Source of the DNA: JBDSGC01 sp046594105
GTDB taxonomy: Bacteria; Acidobacteriota; Thermoanaerobaculia; Gp7-AA8
Length of the DNA stretch: 5,124 nt
Direction of reading: 5' to 3'
NCBI GenBank assembly: GCA_046594105.1
Contig: JBKJQB010000178.1
Location: forward strand, 1-5,124
Positions 1 to 5,124 of the stretch are shown here, in pieces (the stretch's first letter is position 1; every line of letters begins with the position of its first letter). The position numbers and the translations under genes were made by a program. Below the pieces are notes generated by a model. That model was not told where the DNA came from. It ran no database searches and saw nothing but the letters and a program-made list of their open reading frames with translations.

Positions 1-881
1 TTCCCGCTCTGCTTGTACTTGTCGAAGATCTGATTCACATCGTCGGCCTTGATCCCCATCCCGCTGTCGGTAACCGTGATGACGATCGAGTCGGGCATGT
101 CGCCGTTGCGGACGACATGTGCCGCGACGGTGATCAGCCCCTTCTTCGCTGTGAACTTCAGTGAGTTCGAGATGAGGTTGATGATTGCCTGGGTGAGCTT
201 CTCGACGCTGCCGAAGATCTGAGGAACGTCGCGACCGTGAGCGCTGAAGAGAAAGATCTCATCGCGCGAGGCAACCGATTGCAGGCTGCGCACTGCGCGC
301 TTGAGGAGTCCGGCCACCTGCACCGATTCCTGTTCGACCGAGAAGTTCCCTGACTGAATCTTGGAGAAGTCGAGCAGTTCGTTGATGAGATTCATCATCC
401 GCTCGGACTCGCGCTGTGCTTCGGTGAGCAGGTCGGCATAGAGCGAATCCAGCTTGTTGCCCTCCTGCGACAGCACGAACTCGAGCGTGCCCTGAATCCC
501 GGAGAGCGGACCTCGCAGATCGTGCACGATCTGGGCGGTGAAATCGGACTTGGCCTGCTCCATCTCTCGCTGCTGGGTGACATCCTCGAACCAGAGGGCC
601 ACGGCCGGTTCCTCGAAATCTTCGATCACCATGATCCGATCGATCCGGTAGGTCCGGCCCTGGATGTCGGTATCGGATCCGGAGCCTTCCGCGTCGGGGG
701 CAAAGTAGGCGGGCAACCAGCCACTCTCGCCGGCGACGACGCGGGCGGCGTCCCGCAACCAGGATTGCCAGGAGGAGCCGAAGGTCGACTCGAACGCGGC
801 GTTCTGCCACTTGATCTCCCCGCGCGCGGTGGTGATGGCGATGGGGGTCTTGAGGTTCTCTGCGATTTGATATTTTTTCAT
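1..881 (-). CDS. Sensor histidine kinase, PAS-like + HisKA + HATPase_c, cytosolic (3' end beyond window)
   Basis: The frame is open from the ATG at 881-879 to the window edge, giving 293 codons without a stop, so the C-terminus is missing. Residues about 8-102 look like a short PAS-type sensor domain, ending in the typical PAS exit 'FEDVTQQREMEQAKSDF'. The H-box follows (QIVHDLRGPLSG, phospho-acceptor His120), then a helical hairpin with 'LLDFSKIQSG' near 169-178. The ATP-binding domain shows the N-box (NLISNSLKFT, Asn235 and Asn239), the G1 box (DSGMG, 272-276) and the F-box (IFDKYKQ, 285-291); the G2 box would lie past the edge. These motifs indicate ATP-dependent autophosphorylation on His120 and phosphotransfer to a response regulator not visible here. 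There is no membrane segment, so the kinase should sense a cytosolic cue or a partner protein. The start is set by the ATGA overlap with the upstream gene; no Shine-Dalgarno is seen, so translation is probably coupled. Family is certain, signal unknown. Confidence 0.93.
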   Translation of the reverse strand, partial: MKKYQIAENLKTPIAITTARGEIKWQNAAFESTFGSSWQSWLRDAARVVAGESGWLPAYFAPDAEGSGSDTDIQGRTYRIDRIMVIEDFEEPAVALWFEDVTQQREMEQAKSDFTAQIVHDLRGPLSGIQGTLEFVLSQEGNKLDSLYADLLTEAQRESERMMNLINELLDFSKIQSGNFSVEQESVQVAGLLKRAVRSLQSVASRDEIFLFSAHGRDVPQIFGSVEKLTQAIINLISNSLKFTAKKGLITVAAHVVRNGDMPDSIVITVTDSGMGIKADDVNQIFDKYKQSG

Positions 882-1291
882 GATGGAACGGTGATGGCGC
901 GCTCATTCAGCATCTTGGCGAGATTGAAGAATGTGGTGAACGGGTCGAACGGGCTGAGGATCAACAGCTTCTGCAGATCCATTCTGCCGTCGATGAGCGA
1001 GACCAGGTACCCCTCCTGCGCGCTGAGATTGAAACGGTCGAAGTTGGTCAGAAACTCCGCGCTGAGCTTGGGGACGAGCTGCATGCCCTTCGGATGCGAG
1101 AGGAAATCGCGCACGACGGAGTTGCGCACGATCTCCACGTACCCCCGTAACGAGAGGTCTCCGGGATAAGCGCCGCGCGCTTCGGTCAGTTTTCCGTAGG
1201 TGTGCCACGTCCCGTATTGCCGGAGCGAATCGGCGACCAGTCGTCCCCAGTCAGGGGTCGCGGGAGCTTGGGGAGGGGCCACGGAAGACAT
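878..1291 (-). CDS. Small DUF4388-associated-like signalling protein, 137 aa
   Basis: A 137-residue soluble protein with no signal peptide or membrane segment. The first 14 residues are Ala/Pro-rich and probably disordered. Residues about 87-133 (FNLSAQEGYLVSLIDGR, then a helix, LSPFDPF and a final helix) resemble the small 'LS..E..LLS.IDG....E.....P......L..L' helical module often found beside DUF4388 domains in signalling proteins of Deltaproteobacteria and Acidobacteria. The DUF4388 domain itself is not recognised; residues 15-80 match nothing I know. The stop codon overlaps the kinase start (ATGA, 878-881), so the two are almost surely one transcript and likely functional partners, perhaps as a regulator or adaptor of the kinase; that role is inferred from position. 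The ATG at 1289-1291 is the first in frame after a -10-like hexamer and has no Shine-Dalgarno site. The gene is real by codon pattern and coupling; its function is uncertain. Confidence 0.82.
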   Translation of the reverse strand: MSSVAPPQAPATPDWGRLVADSLRQYGTWHTYGKLTEARGAYPGDLSLRGYVEIVRNSVVRDFLSHPKGMQLVPKLSAEFLTNFDRFNLSAQEGYLVSLIDGRMDLQKLLILSPFDPFTTFFNLAKMLNERAITVPS

Positions 1292-1300
1292 CGGCCGGGC

Positions 1301-1306
1301 ATTTTA
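1301..1306 (-). promoter_or_regulatory. Putative -10 box for the 137-aa gene and kinase operon
   Basis: On the minus strand the hexamer reads TAAAAT (one mismatch from TATAAT) and ends 9 nt before the ATG at 1291. Transcription would begin within about 0-3 nt of the start codon, giving a leaderless or nearly leaderless mRNA, in line with the absence of any Shine-Dalgarno sequence. I find no convincing -35 element at the usual distance, so this is a tentative promoter call. Confidence 0.4.
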
Positions 1307-1352
1307 CCCTGAGTGCAAGTGCGCCTGGGGACGTTCGTGCTACAGGAAAAGG

Positions 1353-1359
1353 CCCACAG
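1353..1359. repeat. Left copy of 7-bp target site duplication
   Basis: The heptamer cccacag abuts the left terminal inverted repeat and recurs exactly next to the right one at 1692-1698. Such direct repeats are left by DDE-transposase insertion. Removing 1360-1698 restores an uninterrupted ggcc-caca-ggcc site, which fits a single insertion event. Confidence 0.75.
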
Positions 1360-1379
1360 ACCAATGGCGTTAACTTAAG
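1360..1379 (+). repeat. Left terminal inverted repeat of the MITE-like element
   Basis: The left end reads accaatggcgttaacttaag. It matches the reverse complement of 1672-1691 at 18 of 20 positions, differing only at positions 11 (t/g) and 16 (t/c). Confidence 0.85.
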
Positions 1380-1413
1380 CAGCTATTGGCCCTCTTTTGT
1401 GGTCGACGCTTTT

Positions 1414-1468
1414 GACGCCGGAGGCGTCACAGAGGGTAGCCGGTGGTCGCCGTAGAGCGACCACCGGA
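1414..1468 (+). repeat. Left internal inverted arm, with two nested hairpins
   Basis: This 55-nt arm is the inverted counterpart of 1596-1650. It contains a small hairpin at 1414-1428 (gacgcc, loop gga, ggcgtc), the shared stretch ggtagccggtg, and a perfect 11-bp hairpin at 1440-1467 (ccggtggtcgc, loop cgtaga, gcgaccaccgg). The match to the other arm includes two exact blocks, gacgccggaggcgtc and gcgaccaccgga. As RNA or single-stranded DNA it could form either local hairpins or one long stem with the right arm. Confidence 0.8.
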
Positions 1469-1489
1469 CAACGAAGGGTGAGTGTTTTT

Positions 1490-1506
1490 CGACGCTGAAG
1501 GCGTCG
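1490..1506 (+). repeat. Central hairpin, third copy of the gacgc...gcgtc motif
   Basis: A 6-bp stem cgacgc/gcgtcg encloses the 5-nt loop tgaag. The stem and the following 'caga' repeat the motif seen at 1414 and, inverted, at 1650, so the element carries three copies of the same unit. A T-run lies just before it on the plus strand, the wrong side for an intrinsic terminator in either direction. Confidence 0.6.
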
Positions 1507-1555
1507 CAGAAGTGCTGGGAGGATGGTCATTGAGGGGTTCGCCCGAGAATCTTCT

Positions 1556-1574
1556 GGCACCCCGCCGGGGTGCC
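1556..1574 (+). repeat. Central perfect 8-bp hairpin
   Basis: ggcacccc pairs perfectly with ggggtgcc around the 3-nt loop gcc. It lies in the middle part of the element that has no inverted counterpart. No U-run follows on either strand, so it is not a typical terminator. Confidence 0.65.
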
Positions 1575-1595
1575 GCACCAGTTAACGACCTCTGA

Positions 1596-1650
1596 TCCGG
1601 TGGTCGCTTGCAGCGACACACCGGCTACCGTCTGCGACGCCTCCGGCGTC
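1596..1650 (-). repeat. Right internal inverted arm, with two nested hairpins
   Basis: The inverted counterpart of 1414-1468. It contains a hairpin at 1597-1624 (ccggtggtcgc against gcgacacaccgg, one bulged base, so less perfect than its left partner) and another at 1635-1651 (cgacgcc, loop tcc, ggcgtcg). The arms have diverged at a few positions while keeping the stems. Confidence 0.8.
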
Positions 1651-1671
1651 GAAATCGGCGTCCGATAGGCG

Positions 1672-1691
1672 CTTAGGTTACCGCCATTGGT
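1672..1691 (-). repeat. Right terminal inverted repeat of the MITE-like element
   Basis: Read on the minus strand the end is accaatggcggtaacctaag, matching the left end at 18 of 20 positions and directly abutting the right cccacag duplication. Confidence 0.85.
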
Positions 1692-1698
1692 CCCACAG
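1692..1698. repeat. Right copy of 7-bp target site duplication
   Basis: Exact cccacag, identical to 1353-1359, immediately outside the right terminal repeat. Confidence 0.75.
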
Positions 1699-1748
1699 GC
1701 CGGGACGCCGTCCGGCGCTTTCCACTCCATGGCCAGACCGCAGTCCGC

Positions 1749-1754
1749 TACACT
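1749..1754 (+). promoter_or_regulatory. Putative -10 box for the PBP1A gene, leaderless start
   Basis: The hexamer TACACT keeps the T1, A2 and T6 of the sigma70 -10 consensus and ends 6 nt before the GTG at 1761. That places the transcription start on or next to the start codon. The intervening bases (ccctcc) and those further upstream contain no Shine-Dalgarno. No clear -35 is visible about 17 bp upstream (near 1726). The site lies outside the inserted element, 58 bp beyond its right end. Confidence 0.45.
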
Positions 1755-1760
1755 CCCTCC

Positions 1761-4346
1761 GTGGCAGAGGTCGAGCACCCCATCACCATTTCCCCGACCG
1801 CGCCACCCAGGCGCGGCAGGCGGCTGTTGATGGTGCTGGTGGCCGTGGTCCTGGGTGTGCCCGCAGGATTCACCCTCGCTCACGCCATCCGCGTTCCGAT
1901 GGTGAAGGCCCTGGAGAATTACCAGCCGGCGATCATCACTCGCGTGTACGACCGCAATGGCATCGGCTTCGCGGAGTACTCCATCCAGAAGCGGATCGTG
2001 GTCCGCAAGGGGGAGATGTCGCCCTGGCTCATCGACAGCATCGTGGCCACGGAGGATTCCGAGTTTTTCCACCACGGCGGAATCAATCCCAAGGCCATTC
2101 TTCGCGCCGCGCTGAAGGACCTGATCGCCCGGAAAAAGGTCGAAGGGGCGTCCACGCTGACGCAGCAGCTGGCCAAACAGGTCTTCCTCACTCCGGCCAA
2201 GGACTTCCGTCGCAAGATCAATGAGGCGTTTCTCTCCGTGGACATCGAGAAAAACTTCACCAAGGATCAGATCTTCGAGCTGTACGCCAATCAGGTCTAC
2301 CTCGGACACGGCGCGTACGGCGTGGAAGCGGCCTCCCGGCTCTACTTCGGCAAGCACGCCAAAGAGCTGACCATCCCCGAAGCAGCGCTCATTGCCGGGA
2401 TGATCCGCGCGCCGATGTACTACACGCCGATGACCCATCCGGATCACGCCCTGGCCCGGCGTAATCACGTGCTGCGCCGCCTGCTGGACGAGAATTACAT
2501 CTCCCGTCAGCAGTTCGAACAGGCCCTGAACACGCCCATCGTGCTGGGGACTTACAAGGAGGAGGCGCCGCGCATCGGAGCCTACTTCTCCGAGGAGATC
2601 CGGCAGTACATCGAGAAGAGCGACAAGTTCGGGGTGGAGAACCTCTACCAGCGCGGACTGCGGGTCTATTCGACGCTGGACCTGCAACTGCAGCAGGTGG
2701 CGGAGACCGCATTGCAGCGCGGACTCCGCTCCTGGGATCGCCGCCGAGGATTTCGCAAACCGGTGCGCAACCTGGTGGTGGAGGGGATCGATCCGGCGGC
2801 GTATCGCGATCCATCCTGGAATAGCGAGCCCTACGTGCTGGACAAGCTGTACCCGGCGGTGGTCATGAGCGCGGATCGTCAGGGAGTCATGGCGCGGGTG
2901 GGAGGGGAGACCATCGCCCTGACGCCGGCGGCGTTCGCATGGACCGGCAGGAAAACGATGGAGACGGTGCTGAAGACCGGAGATCTCATCCACCTCCGGC
3001 AGGACGAGGACACGAAAACGAAAGCGCGCCGGTGGATCCTCGATCAACTTCCCCAGGTGCAGGGTGCGGTGGTCATCCTCGATGTGAAAACGGGAGAAGT
3101 GCGGGCCCTGGTGGGCGGGTACGATTTCCAGCTCTCGAAATTCAACCGGGCCATCCAGTCGCGCCGGCAGACCGGTTCTTCCTTCAAGCCCTTCGTGTAC
3201 GGTGCTGCCTTCGAGAAGGGCCTCACTCCGGCCGACACCATCTTCGACGAGCCGATCACGCTGGCCGTGGGGAACCAGAGCTACTCTCCGAAGAATTACT
3301 ACGGAAAATACGCCGGCATCGTCACCATCCAGCGCGCCCTGGAGCTCTCCATCAACGTTCCTGCAGTGAAGACCTGGATGATGGTGGGTGGCGACCGCGT
3401 CATCGATTTTGCGCGCCGCTGCGGTGTGACCGCGGAGATTCCGCGTTATCCCTCGACGTCGCTCGGATCGGCAGGCGTCTCGCCCATGGAGATGACAGGC
3501 GCCTACAACGTGTTCGCCAATCAGGGTGTCTACGTGAAGCCTCGCATGGTCAGGAAGATCGTCGACCAGACCGACCGCGTGCTGGAAGAACAGCTTCCGG
3601 AAATCTCCGAAGCGACGCAGGCGCAGGTGGCGTACGAGCTGGCGCATGTGATGCGAGGGACCATCGACCGGGGAACCGCCTACGACGCGCATGTCCTGCC
3701 TCCGCCTCTGGCCGGAAAAACCGGGACGACCAACGCCTACACCGACGCGTGGTTCATCGGCTTCTCGCCCGAATACTCGGTGGGCGTGTGGGTGGGTTAC
3801 GACGATCCCAGCCGCTCTCTCGGCGGGGGAGGCAGCGGCGCGGCGGTGGCCCTGCCGATCTGGATCGACATCTTCAAGCAGATGGAGGTCCGGAAGCTGC
3901 GAGTGGCCCGGCCGGACTTCGACGTGCCTTCCGGCATCGTGATGGTGCCCATGGACCTCAAGACCGGACGACGCGGTGTCGGTCCCTGCACGCGGGTGGT
4001 GATGGAAGCATTCATCGCCGGTCAGGAGCCGGACAAAGACTGCAGCGGCGCCACCGTCGCCGTGAGCAAGCTGCCGTATTACCTGCAGCGACCGTTCTAT
4101 CAGGCGAAAGAGCTGGAGCCGACTCAGACCGCACCGGACGCCAGCGCGGAGTCGGGAGAGAGCGCAGAGTCGCCGGCCCCGAATGTCGACGAGGGGGCGG
4201 GCAACAAGACCACTGCGCCGCCGCCCGCATCGGCGCCGGTTGTGGTTCCGAAGACTCCGGAGTTCGCGCCCATGCCGGCCCCGGTCCCGTCGCCGGCAGC
4301 GCCGCCACCGGCGACGACCACTACCGGCGCATCGTTCGTAAACTAG
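1761..4346 (+). CDS. mrcA: Class A penicillin-binding protein (PBP1A), bifunctional transglycosylase/transpeptidase
   Basis: This 861-residue inner-membrane enzyme polymerises lipid II into glycan strands and crosslinks their peptides in the periplasm. A short basic cytosolic tail (PRRGRR) precedes one membrane anchor (about 22-43). The GT51 domain shows EDSEFFHHGG (catalytic Glu98), GASTLTQQLAKQ (129-140) and RRKINEAF with the second catalytic Glu155. A linker with a probable OB-like insert (about 340-430) leads to the transpeptidase domain, which has SSFK (nucleophile Ser473, Lys476), SIN (530-532) and KTGTT (653-657), all intact. Residues 781-861 are a Pro/Ala/Ser/Thr-rich, probably disordered tail; total length is near the family norm. 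The start is GTG; the next Met (residue 24) lies in the anchor, so GTG is preferred. There is no Shine-Dalgarno, and a -10-like box sits 6 nt upstream. The gene stands alone on its strand. The symbol follows usual practice for PBP1A and is not proof of orthology. Confidence 0.96.
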   Translation: MAEVEHPITISPTAPPRRGRRLLMVLVAVVLGVPAGFTLAHAIRVPMVKALENYQPAIITRVYDRNGIGFAEYSIQKRIVVRKGEMSPWLIDSIVATEDSEFFHHGGINPKAILRAALKDLIARKKVEGASTLTQQLAKQVFLTPAKDFRRKINEAFLSVDIEKNFTKDQIFELYANQVYLGHGAYGVEAASRLYFGKHAKELTIPEAALIAGMIRAPMYYTPMTHPDHALARRNHVLRRLLDENYISRQQFEQALNTPIVLGTYKEEAPRIGAYFSEEIRQYIEKSDKFGVENLYQRGLRVYSTLDLQLQQVAETALQRGLRSWDRRRGFRKPVRNLVVEGIDPAAYRDPSWNSEPYVLDKLYPAVVMSADRQGVMARVGGETIALTPAAFAWTGRKTMETVLKTGDLIHLRQDEDTKTKARRWILDQLPQVQGAVVILDVKTGEVRALVGGYDFQLSKFNRAIQSRRQTGSSFKPFVYGAAFEKGLTPADTIFDEPITLAVGNQSYSPKNYYGKYAGIVTIQRALELSINVPAVKTWMMVGGDRVIDFARRCGVTAEIPRYPSTSLGSAGVSPMEMTGAYNVFANQGVYVKPRMVRKIVDQTDRVLEEQLPEISEATQAQVAYELAHVMRGTIDRGTAYDAHVLPPPLAGKTGTTNAYTDAWFIGFSPEYSVGVWVGYDDPSRSLGGGGSGAAVALPIWIDIFKQMEVRKLRVARPDFDVPSGIVMVPMDLKTGRRGVGPCTRVVMEAFIAGQEPDKDCSGATVAVSKLPYYLQRPFYQAKELEPTQTAPDASAESGESAESPAPNVDEGAGNKTTAPPPASAPVVVPKTPEFAPMPAPVPSPAAPPPATTTTGASFVN

Positions 4347-4379
4347 TGGAGCGGAGCTTGCGCGAAGCGCGCGCCGGCC

Positions 4380-5069
4380 TCAATCGAAGAGCTGATCGAG
4401 CTGGCCCATCTGCACCAGCGCCCAGTGCCGCTCTCCGCCGCCGAAGTCCGCCGCAGACTCATGCGTTTGCGGTTTCGCAAGCAGCTCCGCTCCAACGGAG
4501 GTGGGCTCCCACTTCCAGCGGAACGTCGCGCGATACCGGCCGTCGCCCAGATCCTCGAACTTCCCGACGGACAGAAATTTTCTCTTGCCGACAGGAATGA
4601 TCCACCCGGCGCCATCCTCGGTCATTCCGTCGAGATGCAGGGCAGCTTCGCGAGTGGGGGCGTAGGCACCACCGGCAGCCGCAAAGTAGCCCAGCTTGAG
4701 AACGACAGGAACGACGGGAAATCGCGCGTTGGCGTCGCTCCATAGGTTGACGTCCGTCTTCGGAACACGCGAGGTGGCCGGCTGGAGAAAGGAGGGGTCG
4801 ATCTCGATGAGGTACTGAATGCGCTCAGCGTCGAGCCCGGCCGGGTAGTTCTGTGGGCGGAGAGGCGTCGCATCCGGCGAAGTGGTGGAGATGTGCAGGC
4901 CACCAGCGGAAGCGGAGGCGGCTGTGTCCGAGGGTGCGGGCGGAGTGCCGGCCTGGGCGCGGGCCTTATCGATGGCCTGCGAACACATGCGAGGAAGAAC
5001 GACGAGGAGAAGGACTGCGATGACGATGGGGACGCCGACCGTACGGAGGATCCTCGTCCCGTCGGTCAT
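4380..5069 (-). CDS. Single-pass membrane protein of unknown function, 229 aa
   Basis: I do not recognise this family. Residues about 11-27 (VGVPIVIAVLLLVVLP) form one N-terminal membrane anchor, followed by an Ala/Pro/Ser-rich linker to about residue 75. A folded domain, probably periplasmic, spans about 80-229. It is rich in aromatic residues and predicted strands (YLIEIDPSFLQ, GWIIPVGKRKFLSVGKFEDL, RYRATFRWKWEPTSVGAELL, RHWALVQM). Cys29 sits at the end of the anchor without a proper lipobox, so a lipoprotein is unlikely. The ATG is inside the stop of the upstream receiver gene (ATGA, 5066-5069), no Shine-Dalgarno is visible, and the two are probably translated in a coupled way. The gene converges on the PBP1A gene with 33 bp between the stops, so the pair may share a terminator region or produce overlapping 3' ends. 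Its codon use fits the neighbours. Real gene with good confidence, function unknown. Confidence 0.8.
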   Translation of the reverse strand: MTDGTRILRTVGVPIVIAVLLLVVLPRMCSQAIDKARAQAGTPPAPSDTAASASAGGLHISTTSPDATPLRPQNYPAGLDAERIQYLIEIDPSFLQPATSRVPKTDVNLWSDANARFPVVPVVLKLGYFAAAGGAYAPTREAALHLDGMTEDGAGWIIPVGKRKFLSVGKFEDLGDGRYRATFRWKWEPTSVGAELLAKPQTHESAADFGGGERHWALVQMGQLDQLFD

Positions 5070-5124
5070 TTCACATAGCGGCCGATCATGTCGATCATCT
5101 TGTCCCGGGTGAGCGGTTTCCGCA
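5066..5124 (-). CDS. C-terminal end of a probable response regulator receiver domain (5' part beyond window)
   Basis: Only 19 codons including the stop are visible: RKPLTRDKMIDMIGRYVK. A Lys-Pro followed by a hydrophobic residue and then a terminal amphipathic helix is the usual end of CheY-like receivers, where the Lys is the conserved residue after beta-5 that contacts the phosphorylated Asp. Because the protein stops right after that helix, it is either a stand-alone receiver or a protein with the receiver at its C-terminus, such as a hybrid kinase. The stop overlaps the next gene's start by ATGA. With so little sequence the call rests on the KPL motif and the helix alone. Confidence 0.55.
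   Translation of the reverse strand, partial: RKPLTRDKMIDMIGRYVK

Larger units (their letters stand above)
1360..1691. mobile_element. MITE-like non-autonomous element, 332 bp, 20-bp TIRs, 7-bp TSD
   Basis: The element starts accaatggcg and ends cgccattggt; the two 20-bp ends are inverted repeats matching at 18 of 20 positions, and an identical cccacag lies immediately outside each end. Inside is a second, longer inverted pair (1414-1468 against 1596-1650) and further hairpins, so most of the element is palindromic. It holds no transposase; the short frames inside it (up to 67 codons) lack family features and read through hairpin repeats, so I take them as non-coding. This architecture defines a miniature inverted-repeat element moved in trans by a transposase encoded elsewhere. 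A 7-bp duplication occurs in several IS families, including some IS4-family groups, so the parent family is left open. It fills most of the divergent intergenic region between the signalling operon and the PBP1A gene. Without it that spacer would be about 130 bp. Multi-copy status cannot be judged from one window. Confidence 0.8.

Noticed and set aside
259..906. 215-codon frames on both strands over the kinase gene
   Set aside because: Both are overlaid on the histidine kinase frame, which carries the H, N, G1 and F boxes; the alternative translations have no family features.
1485..1506. T-run beside a hairpin as an intrinsic terminator inside the element
   Set aside because: The T-run precedes the stem on the plus strand and reads as an A-run after the stem on the minus strand, so neither direction gives the stem-then-U order.
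1375..1621. Two short minus-strand frames (64 and 67 codons) inside the mobile element
   Set aside because: They read through the inverted arms and hairpins, have no upstream Shine-Dalgarno or domain, and arise from repeat structure, so I do not call a transposase remnant or small protein.
1414..1650. CRISPR array from the repeated gacgc...gcgtc units
   Set aside because: There are only three copies, one of them inverted, with unequal spacing, and they sit within paired arms and terminal repeats. This is palindromic element structure.
1527..3692. A 721-codon open frame on the minus strand across the PBP1A gene
   Set aside because: It is antisense to a gene with all GT51 and transpeptidase motifs intact, its translation is His/Arg/Leu-rich without recognisable domains, and it runs through the hairpin repeats of the mobile element. 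It is a shadow frame of GC-rich coding DNA.
4347..4379. Possible bidirectional terminator between the convergent stops
   Set aside because: Only 4-bp stems (gctt/aagc or gcgc/gcgc) can form and no T-run lies on either side, so an intrinsic terminator is not supported.
2939..4600. A 553-codon plus-strand frame overlapping the PBP1A gene
   Set aside because: It is an alternative frame of the same strand with Arg/Gly/Ala-rich low-information sequence, and it runs across the PBP1A stop into the antisense of the next gene.

Overview
This is a GC-rich bacterial window with four protein-coding genes or gene ends on the minus strand and one large gene on the plus strand. The peptidoglycan synthase gene shows a Gram-negative style class A penicillin-binding protein. 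The mix of a cytosolic PAS/histidine kinase, a DUF4388-like 'SLIDGR' protein and genes without Shine-Dalgarno sites fits Acidobacteriota or the former Deltaproteobacteria. That placement is inference only; nothing here fixes the phylum.

Layout. Positions 1-881 (minus) hold most of a sensor histidine kinase that runs off the left edge. It overlaps by an ATGA the end of a small gene (878-1291, minus) whose C-terminus looks like the helical module found with DUF4388. A 469-bp divergent intergenic region (1292-1760) follows. Most of it is a 332-bp transposon-like element without coding capacity (1360-1691), with 20-bp terminal inverted repeats, a 7-bp flanking direct repeat, long internal inverted arms and several hairpins. 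The plus-strand gene at 1761-4346 encodes a complete bifunctional class A penicillin-binding protein (PBP1A type). Only 33 bp beyond its stop, a convergent minus-strand gene (4380-5069) ends; it encodes a single-pass membrane protein of unknown function. That gene starts inside the stop of another minus-strand gene (5066-5124), of which only the last 19 codons are visible; these look like the C-terminus of a CheY-type receiver.

How it works together. The two minus-strand pairs are tightly packed, ATGA-coupled units related to two-component signalling. The PBP1A gene is a monocistronic-looking cell-wall gene lying between them on the opposite strand. Both divergent genes (small signalling gene and PBP1A) have a -10-like hexamer only 6-9 nt before the start codon and no Shine-Dalgarno site, which suggests leaderless or nearly leaderless mRNAs. 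The most notable item is the 332-bp element, a MITE-like insertion between these two promoters with a still recognisable target duplication. I see no evidence of a defence system, CRISPR array, tRNA or rRNA.
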